The notes under the pieces: model-generated | Database searches by the model: none | What the model saw: the letters and a program-made list of their open reading frames with translations, nothing else | Told to the model about the DNA's origin: nothing | Source of the DNA: JAVVHH01 sp965276815 | GTDB taxonomy: Bacteria > Pseudomonadota > Alphaproteobacteria > Acetobacterales > Acetobacteraceae | DNA: 64,000 bases | Assembly (NCBI GenBank): GCA_965276815.1 | Contig: CBDIBE010000011.1 | Coordinates: 682,001 to 746,000, forward strand | Reading direction: 5' to 3' | Made by a program: the position numbers and the translations under genes | Shown: in pieces, positions 48,235 to 57,099 of the stretch | Numbering within the stretch: the stretch's first letter is position 1 | Layout: the number at the start of each line of letters is the position of its first letter

Positions 48235-50220
48235 ATGTCGACTACTGACGATCCCAGCCTTACCATTCAAACAGCGAGCCTTTGGAGCGAGGGCGCGAAC
48301 GACATCTTCTCCGGCAGCGGCGGCCCGTGGGGGTACGATCCGTTTTTTGGCCAGTTTGGCGGCACGGTTAGCAGCGCCGGGCTGGATAGCGAACCATTTG
48401 CCGATCAGATCTGGAACGTATCGTCCGGAGACGAGATCGTCTTTGTCATTGCGATACAGAACCGGGGCGACGAGCCCGCGTCCGACGTGCTTTTGCGCGA
48501 TACCATGCCGGCCGGCTTCGCAGCACCGCCCGAGGGCACCGGCGTCAGCGTGACCGATGGCGCCGGCTATGAACTGGACTTCACCGGCGACCTTTTCGAC
48601 CCGAATGGCGGGCTGCTGATCCAGGATCCGCTGGCGTCGTACGACCCCGATTCCGGCTCGAATGTCGCGCTCATCACCTTCACGCTCGAATCGGCGGCGA
48701 ACGTTGCGGTGCCAAACGCGGCGCTGCAGAGCGTTGCGCAAATCGTCAGCTACGCGGCGAGTTCCGGCGGCCCTGACCTGTCCGGCGACGCGGCGGCCGG
48801 ATCGTTGGCAGCCGCGACAGATGTGACGACGGCGGGGATCACCGCATCGATCGCGGCCGACCAGTCGATCACACTGCTGCCGCCAGGGCAGCAGGCTTCA
48901 TACGACGTGACGATCACGCTGCCGGCTGGCGAGGCGCAAGACTTGCGCATCGACGAGGCTTTCCCGCAGGACGGGAACTCATGGCTGCAGCTGGTTTCTT
49001 CGCAGGTGATCTCGGTCGGCGACAACCTTTCCGCCCCGGATGAAGGCACCCTGCAGCTGGACGGCACGATTGACTTCGGAGACGTCACCGATTCCGGCGC
49101 GAACACCGATGCCGGCGCGGACTCGATCGTCGTGCGGGTCACGGTGGAGGGTGCGGGGACGGCGGCCGGGCAAGGCACGCTGCAAACGGATGTGAGCGCC
49201 GTGAATCCGAACACGCCAGGCGGAAGATGGACTGATCTGCTCAGCAGCACGCTCTCCCTGGAAGCGCCGAACGTGCCGCCAACGATCTCCGGCACGAGCC
49301 CCGACCAAAGCGCGACGGACACGATCGACACTCACCCTTTTGCCGCAGTAACGTTGGCGGACCCTGATGTCGGCCAGACCGAGACGCTGACCATCGCGCT
49401 GTCCGATCCGCTTTTGGGGACGTTGAGCGGGAGTGGGGGAAGCTACAATTCCGCGTCCGGGACCTATACGATGCAAGGGAGCATTGCCTCGGTGCAGCAG
49501 ACGCTGCAATCGCTTGCTTTCCAGGCGGGCGCGGGCGATAGCGGGACGGAGCAGTTCACGCTGACGCTCGATGACGGGTCAGGCGGGGTCGCGACGGATG
49601 ACTCGACGGTGCTGAATGTCGAGGCGTCGTCCCCGGCAGCGTCGGGCGTCGAGCACTTTCCGCTGGCCTCGACCGGGACAGTATTTACGTCAACCGTTGG
49701 CGGCTCCCGGACGGTCGATCAGGTCGAGACGTACGCAGGCCCAGTCGATTACTTGCAGTCGCAGTTCATTTATGACGGCTCCGACCCGCTGGCGATCGCC
49801 GCGCAGACACCGAACATCTTCATCAAAAGCGTCGCCGGGTCGGCCGCGGTCCAGCTCCTATCAGGGCAGAACGTCGTCGATGCCGGGCATGGTTCCAACT
49901 TCTTGATCAGTGGCACCGGGCAGGACGTGTTCTACCTCGACGACCGGCAGCCGGCAGTGACCTGGGACACGATCGTCAACTTCCATTCGGGGGACATCGT
50001 GACGCTCTGGGGTTATCAGGCCGGCACTTCCAGCTATTCGTGGGACAGCAACGCCGGCGCGCCGGGCTATACCGGCAGCACCATGCGCGTGGACCTGGCC
50101 GGCACCGGCAACACCGAGGCGAGCATCACTTTCGCCGGCAAAACGACGATGGATACGGCGAATTACGCCGTCACGACCGGTAGCATCGATGGGAATTCAT
50201 ACATGACGATCTTCGGGTAA
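48235..50220 (+). CDS. Large exported multi-domain surface protein
   Basis: 661 residues, Gly/Ser/Thr/Asp-rich, nearly without Cys, no signal peptide. Residues about 65-330 contain DUF11-like strands (IQNRGDEPASDVLLRDTMPA; TLPAGEAQDLRIDEAFP). About 345-465 is a cadherin-like/VCBS-type domain (SATDTIDTHPFAAVTLADPD; TLTLDDGSGG). The last 130 residues are the module shared with 40749-41975 (VQLLSGQNVVDAGHGSNFL, ISGTGQDVF, TWDTIVNFHSGDIVTLWG, SITFAGK). Probably secreted by a type I system and surface-associated; the transporter is not in the window. Confidence 0.8.
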   Translation: MSTTDDPSLTIQTASLWSEGANDIFSGSGGPWGYDPFFGQFGGTVSSAGLDSEPFADQIWNVSSGDEIVFVIAIQNRGDEPASDVLLRDTMPAGFAAPPEGTGVSVTDGAGYELDFTGDLFDPNGGLLIQDPLASYDPDSGSNVALITFTLESAANVAVPNAALQSVAQIVSYAASSGGPDLSGDAAAGSLAAATDVTTAGITASIAADQSITLLPPGQQASYDVTITLPAGEAQDLRIDEAFPQDGNSWLQLVSSQVISVGDNLSAPDEGTLQLDGTIDFGDVTDSGANTDAGADSIVVRVTVEGAGTAAGQGTLQTDVSAVNPNTPGGRWTDLLSSTLSLEAPNVPPTISGTSPDQSATDTIDTHPFAAVTLADPDVGQTETLTIALSDPLLGTLSGSGGSYNSASGTYTMQGSIASVQQTLQSLAFQAGAGDSGTEQFTLTLDDGSGGVATDDSTVLNVEASSPAASGVEHFPLASTGTVFTSTVGGSRTVDQVETYAGPVDYLQSQFIYDGSDPLAIAAQTPNIFIKSVAGSAAVQLLSGQNVVDAGHGSNFLISGTGQDVFYLDDRQPAVTWDTIVNFHSGDIVTLWGYQAGTSSYSWDSNAGAPGYTGSTMRVDLAGTGNTEASITFAGKTTMDTANYAVTTGSIDGNSYMTIFG

Positions 50221-50252
50221 CCCATCATCGCGAGGAGCGCAGCGACGAAGCA
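50221..50252. repeat. Interspersed repeat fragment
   Basis: GCGAGGAGCGCAGCGACGAA followed by GCAATCCACG, immediately after the stop of the surface protein. I recognise GCGAGGAGCGAAGCGACGAA as a dispersed intergenic sequence of many alphaproteobacterial genomes; only one copy was noticed here. Confidence 0.55.
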
Positions 50253-50266
50253 ATCCACGCCCCGGG

Positions 50267-51175
50267 TCAATCCGTGCCGCCCTGGATCGCCGCACCGCTT
50301 TGCGGCTGGCGATGAAGAGTGGCCACGAATGCCGTGATTGCCGCGATCATCGCATCCGGCTCGTCCACCCGGATCGAGTGACTGCTCGCTTCGAAGATCT
50401 GCAAGCGTGACCCGGGAATCAGCTGATGGATCTCCTCGCTGAACTCCGGCGCGCAGATCCAGTCGTGACGGCCCGCCAGAATGAGGGTCGGCGCAGTGAT
50501 CCGAGACAGTTCCGGCCGCAAATCGAACCGGCGCAGGAAGCCGTCCGGCCCGAAGGCGCCGTTGAGCGGCTCCGGGGATTGTATGGCCCGGCCGCGGATC
50601 GCCGCCGCGGCGGATGGGTCGTAGTTGCGGGAGTACATCGGCCCCATCACCGCATAATAGTCCTGCAATTGCTCCGGCGTCTGAAAGCCGCCGGCCCACA
50701 ACATCTCGCAGACGGCCTTCTGCTCCGGAGTGCCGCGCGCTGCGATAATCTCCTGCGCCCGCGCGACGAAGCCGGAATGGGCAGCAGTGACCACCAGGAC
50801 CAGCCGGGAGACTGCGTCCGGATAGCGGGCCGCGTGCGCCATCGCGACCATCCCACCATAGCTGGTGCCGATACTGACGATGGGACCAAGGCCCAGATAG
50901 CGGCGCAGCGCCTCCATGTCCTCGACGTTCTCGTCGAGCGTGTAGAGGTCGCGATCGCCGCGCGCGGACCGGCCCTGACCGCGATGGTCGAAGTAGACGA
51001 GCTGCATCGCCTTAGCGAGCGGAGAGAAAGCGGGCTTGAAGCCGGAATGGTCGCCGCCGGGTCCGCCATGGATCACCATGGCCTCCGGTTTCTGCCGCAT
51101 GGCCCCGCCATCCGGGACCAGGCCGGCGCCCTCGACGTCGAAGTAGATCGTGGTACCCCGAACTTGCGCGTACAT
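50267..51175 (-). CDS. Alpha/beta hydrolase, proline iminopeptidase-like
   Basis: 302 residues. Oxyanion motif VIHGGPGGDHSGF, nucleophile Ser in SIGTSYGGMVAMA, YFDHRGQGRS, acid Asp in LAGRHDWICAPEF and His in ASSHSIRVDEP. HGGPGG is typical of prolyl iminopeptidases and related hydrolases. Starts 1 nt after the end of the upstream glycosidase gene; third gene of the unit 54614-50267. Confidence 0.9.
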   Translation of the reverse strand: MYAQVRGTTIYFDVEGAGLVPDGGAMRQKPEAMVIHGGPGGDHSGFKPAFSPLAKAMQLVYFDHRGQGRSARGDRDLYTLDENVEDMEALRRYLGLGPIVSIGTSYGGMVAMAHAARYPDAVSRLVLVVTAAHSGFVARAQEIIAARGTPEQKAVCEMLWAGGFQTPEQLQDYYAVMGPMYSRNYDPSAAAAIRGRAIQSPEPLNGAFGPDGFLRRFDLRPELSRITAPTLILAGRHDWICAPEFSEEIHQLIPGSRLQIFEASSHSIRVDEPDAMIAAITAFVATLHRQPQSGAAIQGGTD

Positions 51176-52315
51176 CTAATCCGCCGCCAGTGGCATCGCC
51201 GCGTCCCGCCCGAGCAGCGGGCTCAATAGCACCGTCTCTTCCTCCAGCGCCAGCGCGAGCGCCGGGTCGATGCGACGGACGCGGTACTCCGCATCGAGCC
51301 TGATCAGCCCACAGGGACAGTGCCGGAAGTCGTGCCAGCCCGGATAGTCCATCACCGGGTAGAGGCAAATGCCCTGGATCGGCAAGCCGAGGCGCAGCGC
51401 CCGGCGAATCTCGCCGCCAACGTAGCTCAGCCAGCCCGGCCCATTCTCGCCCTCCGCGCCGGTTTCGGCGATCAGGATCGGACGGGCGTAGCGGTCGTGA
51501 ACTTCGGCCAGCAGCTTGTGCAACGGGATGAATTGCCGGTGGCCGAGGCCCATCGTTGCCTTGTTATGGATCCACTGGTTGTCCCAATAGAAATTGATGC
51601 CGATGATGTCGAGGTAATCTGGCCGGCCGCCGAGTTCCTGCGCGAGCCGGCCGCAGAGCATATCGAAAGTTTGGAACTGGGCGAGCCGATAGGCCTCGGC
51701 GGCCGCGTGGTCTTCCGGCTGGCAAACGTCGCCGACGATGTTGATCAGCGGCTCCGCCTGCAGGAAGCGGGCACGCGCGTCAACGCTGCGCGCCGCCTCC
51801 GTTCCAGCAACGGTGGCGCGGACGAGCTGCCGCTTCAGCTCAGGGCCGCGTGCGTGAGCATTGGGATAGAGCGCCGCACGATCACCGGCCGCCCAACTCC
51901 AAAACGAGATCTCGTTCATGACGGACCAGAATGGGATCCGGTCGCTGTGCTCGCGGACGAGCCGCGCCGCGGCCGCCACGAAGCTGGCGAACCGGTCCAC
52001 GAACTCCGCAGACCAGATGTCGAGATCGTGCGGCAGGCCGTAGTGGCACAGATCCCAGATCACCTCGGCACCCGATGCACAGGCGGCATGCAGCATCGGC
52101 CGGAAGCTGCTCCAATCGTAGCATCTTGGCGTCACCTCGATCAGATGCCAGCGCAGCGCATCGCGAACCGTGCCGATCCCGGCCTCGCGCAGCAGCCGGT
52201 AGTCGGTCTCGGCGTATTCGTCGTGCCGGCTGCCGGCGATGATGTCCAGTTGCAGCATATCCGGCCGGCGATGGGTCGATCCCTCAAATCCACCCTGAAA
52301 GAAACTTTGGAACAT
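51176..52315 (-). CDS. GH-A clan glycoside hydrolase
   Basis: 379 residues, no signal peptide. A TIM-barrel glycosidase pattern: acid/base Glu in WSVMNEISFWSW (about residue 134), an intervening IIGINFYWDNQWIH (Asn/Tyr), and nucleophile Glu in ILIAETGAEGENG. Resembles GH1/GH5-type beta-glycosidases, but the exact family is unclear. It lies 7 nt downstream of the galactofuranose fusion gene, so it may trim or process that glycan in the cytosol. Confidence 0.8.
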   Translation of the reverse strand: MFQSFFQGGFEGSTHRRPDMLQLDIIAGSRHDEYAETDYRLLREAGIGTVRDALRWHLIEVTPRCYDWSSFRPMLHAACASGAEVIWDLCHYGLPHDLDIWSAEFVDRFASFVAAAARLVREHSDRIPFWSVMNEISFWSWAAGDRAALYPNAHARGPELKRQLVRATVAGTEAARSVDARARFLQAEPLINIVGDVCQPEDHAAAEAYRLAQFQTFDMLCGRLAQELGGRPDYLDIIGINFYWDNQWIHNKATMGLGHRQFIPLHKLLAEVHDRYARPILIAETGAEGENGPGWLSYVGGEIRRALRLGLPIQGICLYPVMDYPGWHDFRHCPCGLIRLDAEYRVRRIDPALALALEEETVLLSPLLGRDAAMPLAAD

Positions 52316-52322
52316 TGACTTC

Positions 52323-54614
52323 CTAGCCGGCGGCGACAGCCACCGCTGCTTCGTCGGCGGTACGCCGCCGCGCTACCAATCGTTCGTACGTTGCCAGCGC
52401 CTGACCCACGACCTGATCCATGTTGTAGTATTTATAGGTCGCCAGCCGGCCAACGAAGCTCACCCCCGCTGTCGCGTCGGCAAGCCTTTTGTAGCGCTGA
52501 TACAGGCCGGCATTCTCTGGCCGCGGCACCGGATAGAATGGATCGCCGCCTTCCATCGGGAATTCGTAGCAGATGCTCGTCCGGGCGTGCGCCTGGCCGG
52601 TCAGGTGCTTAAATTCGGTGATCCGCGTGTAGGGAATGGACGGGTCGGGGTAGTTCACCACGCCGACCTCTTGATAGCGCGACCGGTCGTGGGTCTCGTG
52701 ACGGAAACGCAGGCTGCGGTAGGGCAGCTTGCCGTAGCGGTGGCCGAAATACTCGTCCACCGGGCCGGTAAAGACGAGATGGTCATAGGTCGAAGCGGCA
52801 ATTTCGCGATACTCGGTGCTGGTCGCAACCGTAATATTCGGGTGCGCGAGCATGGCCCGAAACATGTTGGTGTAGCCGTGCAGCGGCATGCATTGGTAAC
52901 GGTCGGTGAAATAGCGGTCGTCGTCGCAGGTGCGTGTCGGCAACCGCGCCGTGACGGATTTGTCCAGCTCGCTCGGGTCGAGACCCCATTGCTTGGTCGT
53001 GTAGCCGCGGAAGAACGCCTCGTACAGCTCCGGCCCGACCGTCCCAAGCACCACGTCGGCCGCGGTGCGAACCGGCTCGCGCGGCCTTGCTTTGGCGCGA
53101 AGGAAATCGGCAACCTCATGCTCCGCCAAGTCCACCCCGAAAAAGCGGCTCACGGTCGTCCGATTGATCGGCATCGGCAGCCGCATGCCGCGCACTTCGG
53201 CCCGAACGCGATGCTCATAGGGCCGCCAGGACGTGAAGCGGGACAAGTACTCCAGGACCGCGGCCGAGTTCGTATGGAAGATGTGCGGCCCATACGGATG
53301 GATCAGTACGCCGGCATCGTCGAAGGCATCGTAGGCATTGCCGCCGATATGCGGGCGGCGGTCAACGACGAGGACGCGTCTCCCGGCCCCGGCGGCCAGC
53401 CGCTCGGCAATCACCGACCCGGCCAAGCCCGCCCCGACCACGAGATGATCGTAATGTATGCGCGTGGCCAGGGCGCGCCGCGTCTGGCGGGGCGTCTGCC
53501 GGGCACGGAACAGCAAGCCCTGCATGCGGGCCAAGATCGCGTCCCAGGACATTTCCCGCAGCATCGCGTCAGCCTCGTCGCGCCAGCCCAATCCGAGGCC
53601 GAGCACACGGTCCACCGCCTGGGCAAAACCTTCCGGCGTGCCGGCGATCTGGACGAAACCGGTCTGCCCATAGCGGCGGACGACGTCGGTGATAGGGGTC
53701 GAGACGACGGGCCGGCCGGCGGCCAGGTATTCCGGCGTTTTCGTCGGGCTGATGAAGCGGGTCGCCTCGTTGATGGCGAACGGCATCATCGCCGCATCCC
53801 AATGCGCCACATAGGCTGGCAGCTCGGCATAGGATTTCGGGCCGAGGTAATGAATATTGGGACGCCGCGGCAATTCTACTTCCGAGATCTTCACCACCGG
53901 ACCGATCAGGATGAAGTGGATTTCGGGGCGGAGTTCGGCGACTTGAACGAGCAGCGCCCGATCGAGCCGTTCGTCGAGGACGCCGAAGAAACCGAGCCTT
54001 GGGCCAGGGATCGCCGCCTGATCGGCCGGCTCCGGCAGCTTGCCGCGGGCTGGCAGGAAATGCGCCACGTCCACCCCGCTCGGGAACGGGTGCACGGAGG
54101 GGTGCCGCGCCCGCTTCGCCTCATACAGACTATGGCCGCCCGTGAAGACCAGGGAAGCGCGCTGCATCAAAGCGCGCTCCCACTCGGGAAGCGCAGGGTC
54201 GGCGTCTTTGAATGCCGCAAGCTCGTCCATACAGTCATAGACGGTCGGTCGCCCGCTGATATGGCCCGAAAAGGCGAGCGCTTGCGGGGTGTAATACCAA
54301 AGGACGGGGTTGTTGATGCACAGGTCGCGGAGCATGTCGTCTAGGAGGCTGCGCTGCATTACGACCGCCAGGTCGATACCCCAGGGAAGGTGTGGCTGGA
54401 CGACAAGAACGCCCTCGGGCGATTGTGTCTTGACCAGAGTAGGCGAAGGGTCAGCCGTGTAAATCGGCTCTTCCCAAAAGATGACGCGCATCGAGATTGC
54501 GGCGCGGCTCAAAAGGTGTTGTGGTCTTTGATACACAAAATCCCATCGCAGGTGGGAAAAACAAATGAGGTCTGTCGTCACGTGGCCGTTTTCGGCCACG
54601 GAGTGCTCTGGCAT
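52323..54614 (-). CDS. Glycosyltransferase/UDP-galactopyranose mutase fusion
   Basis: 763 residues. Residues 1-390: GT-B fold glycosyltransferase (LICFSHLRWDFVYQRPQHLL near the N-terminus; SPTKTPEYLAAGRPVVSTPI as the donor-site segment). Residues about 393-750: UDP-galactopyranose mutase, with FAD motif HLVVGAGLAGSVIAERLAAG, IGGNAYDAFDDAGV, HPYGPHIFHTNS, YTTKQWG and the C-terminal FVGRLATYKYYNMDQVVGQA. The mutase makes UDP-galactofuranose, and the fused transferase may use it. No frameshift between domains. GTG at residue 12 (VTTDLICFSHLRWDF) could be the real start. Confidence 0.9.
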   Translation of the reverse strand: MPEHSVAENGHVTTDLICFSHLRWDFVYQRPQHLLSRAAISMRVIFWEEPIYTADPSPTLVKTQSPEGVLVVQPHLPWGIDLAVVMQRSLLDDMLRDLCINNPVLWYYTPQALAFSGHISGRPTVYDCMDELAAFKDADPALPEWERALMQRASLVFTGGHSLYEAKRARHPSVHPFPSGVDVAHFLPARGKLPEPADQAAIPGPRLGFFGVLDERLDRALLVQVAELRPEIHFILIGPVVKISEVELPRRPNIHYLGPKSYAELPAYVAHWDAAMMPFAINEATRFISPTKTPEYLAAGRPVVSTPITDVVRRYGQTGFVQIAGTPEGFAQAVDRVLGLGLGWRDEADAMLREMSWDAILARMQGLLFRARQTPRQTRRALATRIHYDHLVVGAGLAGSVIAERLAAGAGRRVLVVDRRPHIGGNAYDAFDDAGVLIHPYGPHIFHTNSAAVLEYLSRFTSWRPYEHRVRAEVRGMRLPMPINRTTVSRFFGVDLAEHEVADFLRAKARPREPVRTAADVVLGTVGPELYEAFFRGYTTKQWGLDPSELDKSVTARLPTRTCDDDRYFTDRYQCMPLHGYTNMFRAMLAHPNITVATSTEYREIAASTYDHLVFTGPVDEYFGHRYGKLPYRSLRFRHETHDRSRYQEVGVVNYPDPSIPYTRITEFKHLTGQAHARTSICYEFPMEGGDPFYPVPRPENAGLYQRYKRLADATAGVSFVGRLATYKYYNMDQVVGQALATYERLVARRRTADEAAVAVAAG

Positions 54615-54726
54615 AAGGGGCCCTTTCGCGGCGCGAGGTACGAACGTGCGCTGATCGGTTTAGTTTTGTAAGCGGGGTCGATCGGCACGGCTTGAAACCC
54701 GGCGCACCAGCCTATGTTGCATCAAC

Positions 54727-55845
54727 ATGCCAGATAACGCCGCCTTGCACGATGTTGCCCCTCCGCTCGACCCGGTCGAAGCCGCACGCGCGGCGAAGTT
54801 GCGATATGTGAGCGACAGGAAGCCGGGCATCACGCGCGTGCGGACGGAGGATGGGTTCGAGTACCACGAACCCGATGGTAGCCTGATTACTGACGAAGTT
54901 GTCATCCAGCGGATCAAGAAACTGGCGATCCCGCCGGCCTATACCGATGTCTGGATCTGCCGGGACCCGCGAGGACATTTGCAGGCCGTCGGGCGAGACG
55001 CGCGCGGCCGCAAGCAGTATCGCTATCACTCTCGCTGGCGCGTGGTCCGCGATGAGGCGAAATACGGCAAGATGCTGGTCTTCGGCCGCGTGCTGCCGGC
55101 GGTTCGCGCCCAGGTCAAGCACGACCTTGGGTTGCCGGGCCTGCCGAAACGCAAGGTGCTGGCGGCGGTGGTCGCGCTGCTGGAGCAGACTATGATGCGC
55201 GTCGGCAACGAAGAATATGCCAAGCAGAACCAGAGCTTCGGCCTGACAACCCTGCGGAACCGGCACGCGAAGGTCAAAGGCAGCCGTCTCACCTTCGACT
55301 TTCGCGGCAAGCACGGGATCAACCACCACATCGACCTCGACGACCGGCGGCTGGCGCGGGTGGTCGAGCGCTGCCGCGACCTGCCGGGGCAAGACCTGTT
55401 TCAATTCCTCGACCACGACGGCGAACGGCACAGCATCGGGTCCGAGGACGTCAACGATTATCTGCGTGAGGTCAGTGGCGAGGAGATCACGGCGAAAGAT
55501 TTCCGGACCTGGGCGGGGACCACGCTGGCGGCGGCGACCCTTGCCGAACTCGAACGGTTTGACACCCAGGCTGCGGCGAAGAAAGAGGTGGTCAGGGCGG
55601 TTGAGAACGTCGCCAAGCGGCTGGGCAACACGCCGGCGATCTGCCGGAAATGCTATATCCATCCGGCCGTGTTCGAGGGCTATTTGGACGGCAGCCTGGC
55701 CGAGGGGCTGAAGCAGCGGGCCGATGCGCTGCTGGACGAGCACGCCGGCGGCCTGACCGCGCAAGAGGTGGCGCTGACCGCGTTCCTGAGCCGTCGCCTC
55801 GGCGAGGCGATTGCGGAACCGGAGGCCAAGCAGCTCAAAACTTGA
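54727..55845 (+). CDS. DNA topoisomerase IB
   Basis: 372 residues. Catalytic residues: Arg158 (MMRVGNEEYA), Lys195 (DFRGKHGINH), Arg260 (KDFRTWAGTTLAAATL) and Tyr310 (CRKCYIHPAVFEGY). This is the bacterial (poxvirus-like) type IB enzyme, which relaxes supercoils through a 3'-phosphotyrosine. Complete, cytosolic. Not linked in function to the downstream paa genes. Confidence 0.94.
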   Translation: MPDNAALHDVAPPLDPVEAARAAKLRYVSDRKPGITRVRTEDGFEYHEPDGSLITDEVVIQRIKKLAIPPAYTDVWICRDPRGHLQAVGRDARGRKQYRYHSRWRVVRDEAKYGKMLVFGRVLPAVRAQVKHDLGLPGLPKRKVLAAVVALLEQTMMRVGNEEYAKQNQSFGLTTLRNRHAKVKGSRLTFDFRGKHGINHHIDLDDRRLARVVERCRDLPGQDLFQFLDHDGERHSIGSEDVNDYLREVSGEEITAKDFRTWAGTTLAAATLAELERFDTQAAAKKEVVRAVENVAKRLGNTPAICRKCYIHPAVFEGYLDGSLAEGLKQRADALLDEHAGGLTAQEVALTAFLSRRLGEAIAEPEAKQLKT

Positions 55846-55891
55846 CACCGCCTGCCCGCCCCGCATCGTGAGCGGGACAGGGAGGCGACAA

Positions 55892-56671
55892 TTGAGCGAA
55901 GACCTGCTGGTCGCGCGCCGCGACGGCGTGCACATACTCACCTTGAACCGGCCGGACCGGCTGAACGCGTTCACCAAATCGCTGCACGCGGCGCTGGCGG
56001 CGGCACTCGACGAGGCCGCGCAGGACGCGGCGTGCCGGGCAGTGCTGCTGCATGGCGCGGGGCGCGGCTTCTGCGCCGGGCAGGACCTGACTGAGGTGAC
56101 GCCCGGGCAAGATCTTGGCGAGACGCTGGAGGTATACTTCAACCCGCTGATCCGCCGCCTGCGCACCATGCCGAAACCGGTGATCTGCGCCGTGCATGGC
56201 GCCGCAGCCGGGGCCGGGGCAAATCTCGCCTTCGCCTGCGACATCGTGCTGGCTGCCGCATCGGCCCGGTTCCAGCAGGCATTCATCCGCATCGGCCTGA
56301 TCGCGGACGCGGGCGGGACGTGGCTGCTGCCGCGGCTGGCCGGGTCGGCGCGGGCCCGCGGCATGGCGATGCTCGGCGAGCCGGTGAGCGCCAGGCAGGC
56401 GGAAGAATGGGGCCTGATTTGGCGCATGGTGGCCGACGAGGCGCTGATGGAAGAGGCGGAACGCCTGGCCACCCATCTCGCGACGCAGCCGACGCACGCG
56501 ATGGGCCTGATCAAGCGGGCGCTCGACGCCTCCGAAACCCACACGCTGGACCAGCAGCTCGATCTCGAACGCGACCTGCAGCGCGAGGCAGGCAGCACGC
56601 CGGACTTCCACGAGGGGGTGCAGGCCTTCCTCGAAAAGCGCCCACCCCGCTTCACCGGACGCCAGCGTTGA
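55892..56671 (+). CDS. Enoyl-CoA hydratase/isomerase, PaaG-like
   Basis: 259 residues from TTG 55892, which has GGGAGGCGACAA upstream and gives the natural N-terminus (M)SEDLLVARRDGVHILTLN. LLHGAGRGFCAGQDLTEV and VHGAAAGAGANLAFACDIVL form the oxyanion hole; FIRIGLIADAGGTWLLPRL is the active-site helix, with the Asp typical of the PaaG isomerase branch. Likely acts on a ring-opened or oxepin aryl-CoA. Next gene overlaps (TTGA). Confidence 0.9.
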   Translation: MSEDLLVARRDGVHILTLNRPDRLNAFTKSLHAALAAALDEAAQDAACRAVLLHGAGRGFCAGQDLTEVTPGQDLGETLEVYFNPLIRRLRTMPKPVICAVHGAAAGAGANLAFACDIVLAAASARFQQAFIRIGLIADAGGTWLLPRLAGSARARGMAMLGEPVSARQAEEWGLIWRMVADEALMEEAERLATHLATQPTHAMGLIKRALDASETHTLDQQLDLERDLQREAGSTPDFHEGVQAFLEKRPPRFTGRQR

Positions 56672-57099
56672 GCCCGGAGGCGCTGGCTCGCGCCTGCGCC
56701 GACGCGATGTGGGCTGCCGACCAGGCGAGCCTGGGGCTGGGGATGACGCTGGATGCAGTGGCCCCCGGCACCGCCAGGCTGTCGATGCGGGTCGAGGAGC
56801 GCATGCTCAACGGGCATGGCATGTGCCATGGCGGCTTCATCTTCACGCTCGGCGACAGCGCCTTCGCCTTTGCCTGCAACACGACCGGCATGGTGACCGT
56901 CGCCAACCACTGCGTGGTGAGCTACTTGCGCCCGGTCCGCGCCGGCGAGGTCCTGGTCGCCACCGCCCAGGAGCGGCAACGCGAGGGCCGCGGCGGCATC
57001 TACGACGTGCGCATCACCAGCGGCGATGCTGTTGTCGCGGAGTTCCGCGGCTTTTGCCGGACGACCGGCGAGCGCATGGATGTCGGCGATGCTGCCTGA
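56668..57099 (+). CDS. PaaI-like hotdog thioesterase
   Basis: 143 residues from TTG 56668 overlapping the previous stop. LNGHGMCHGGFIFTLGDSAFAFACN is the hotdog helix with the conserved Gly-His-x-Asp region; ANHCVVSYLRPVRAGEVLV and GIYDVRIT strands follow. PaaI hydrolyses dead-end phenylacetyl-CoA intermediates. Overlaps paaK by 11 nt. Confidence 0.9.
   Translation: MSPEALARACADAMWAADQASLGLGMTLDAVAPGTARLSMRVEERMLNGHGMCHGGFIFTLGDSAFAFACNTTGMVTVANHCVVSYLRPVRAGEVLVATAQERQREGRGGIYDVRITSGDAVVAEFRGFCRTTGERMDVGDAA

Noticed and set aside
54712..56979. 755-codon open frame antisense to topoisomerase IB and the PaaG-like gene
   Set aside because: Ser/Arg/Gln-rich mirror of two well-recognised genes; not protein-like.
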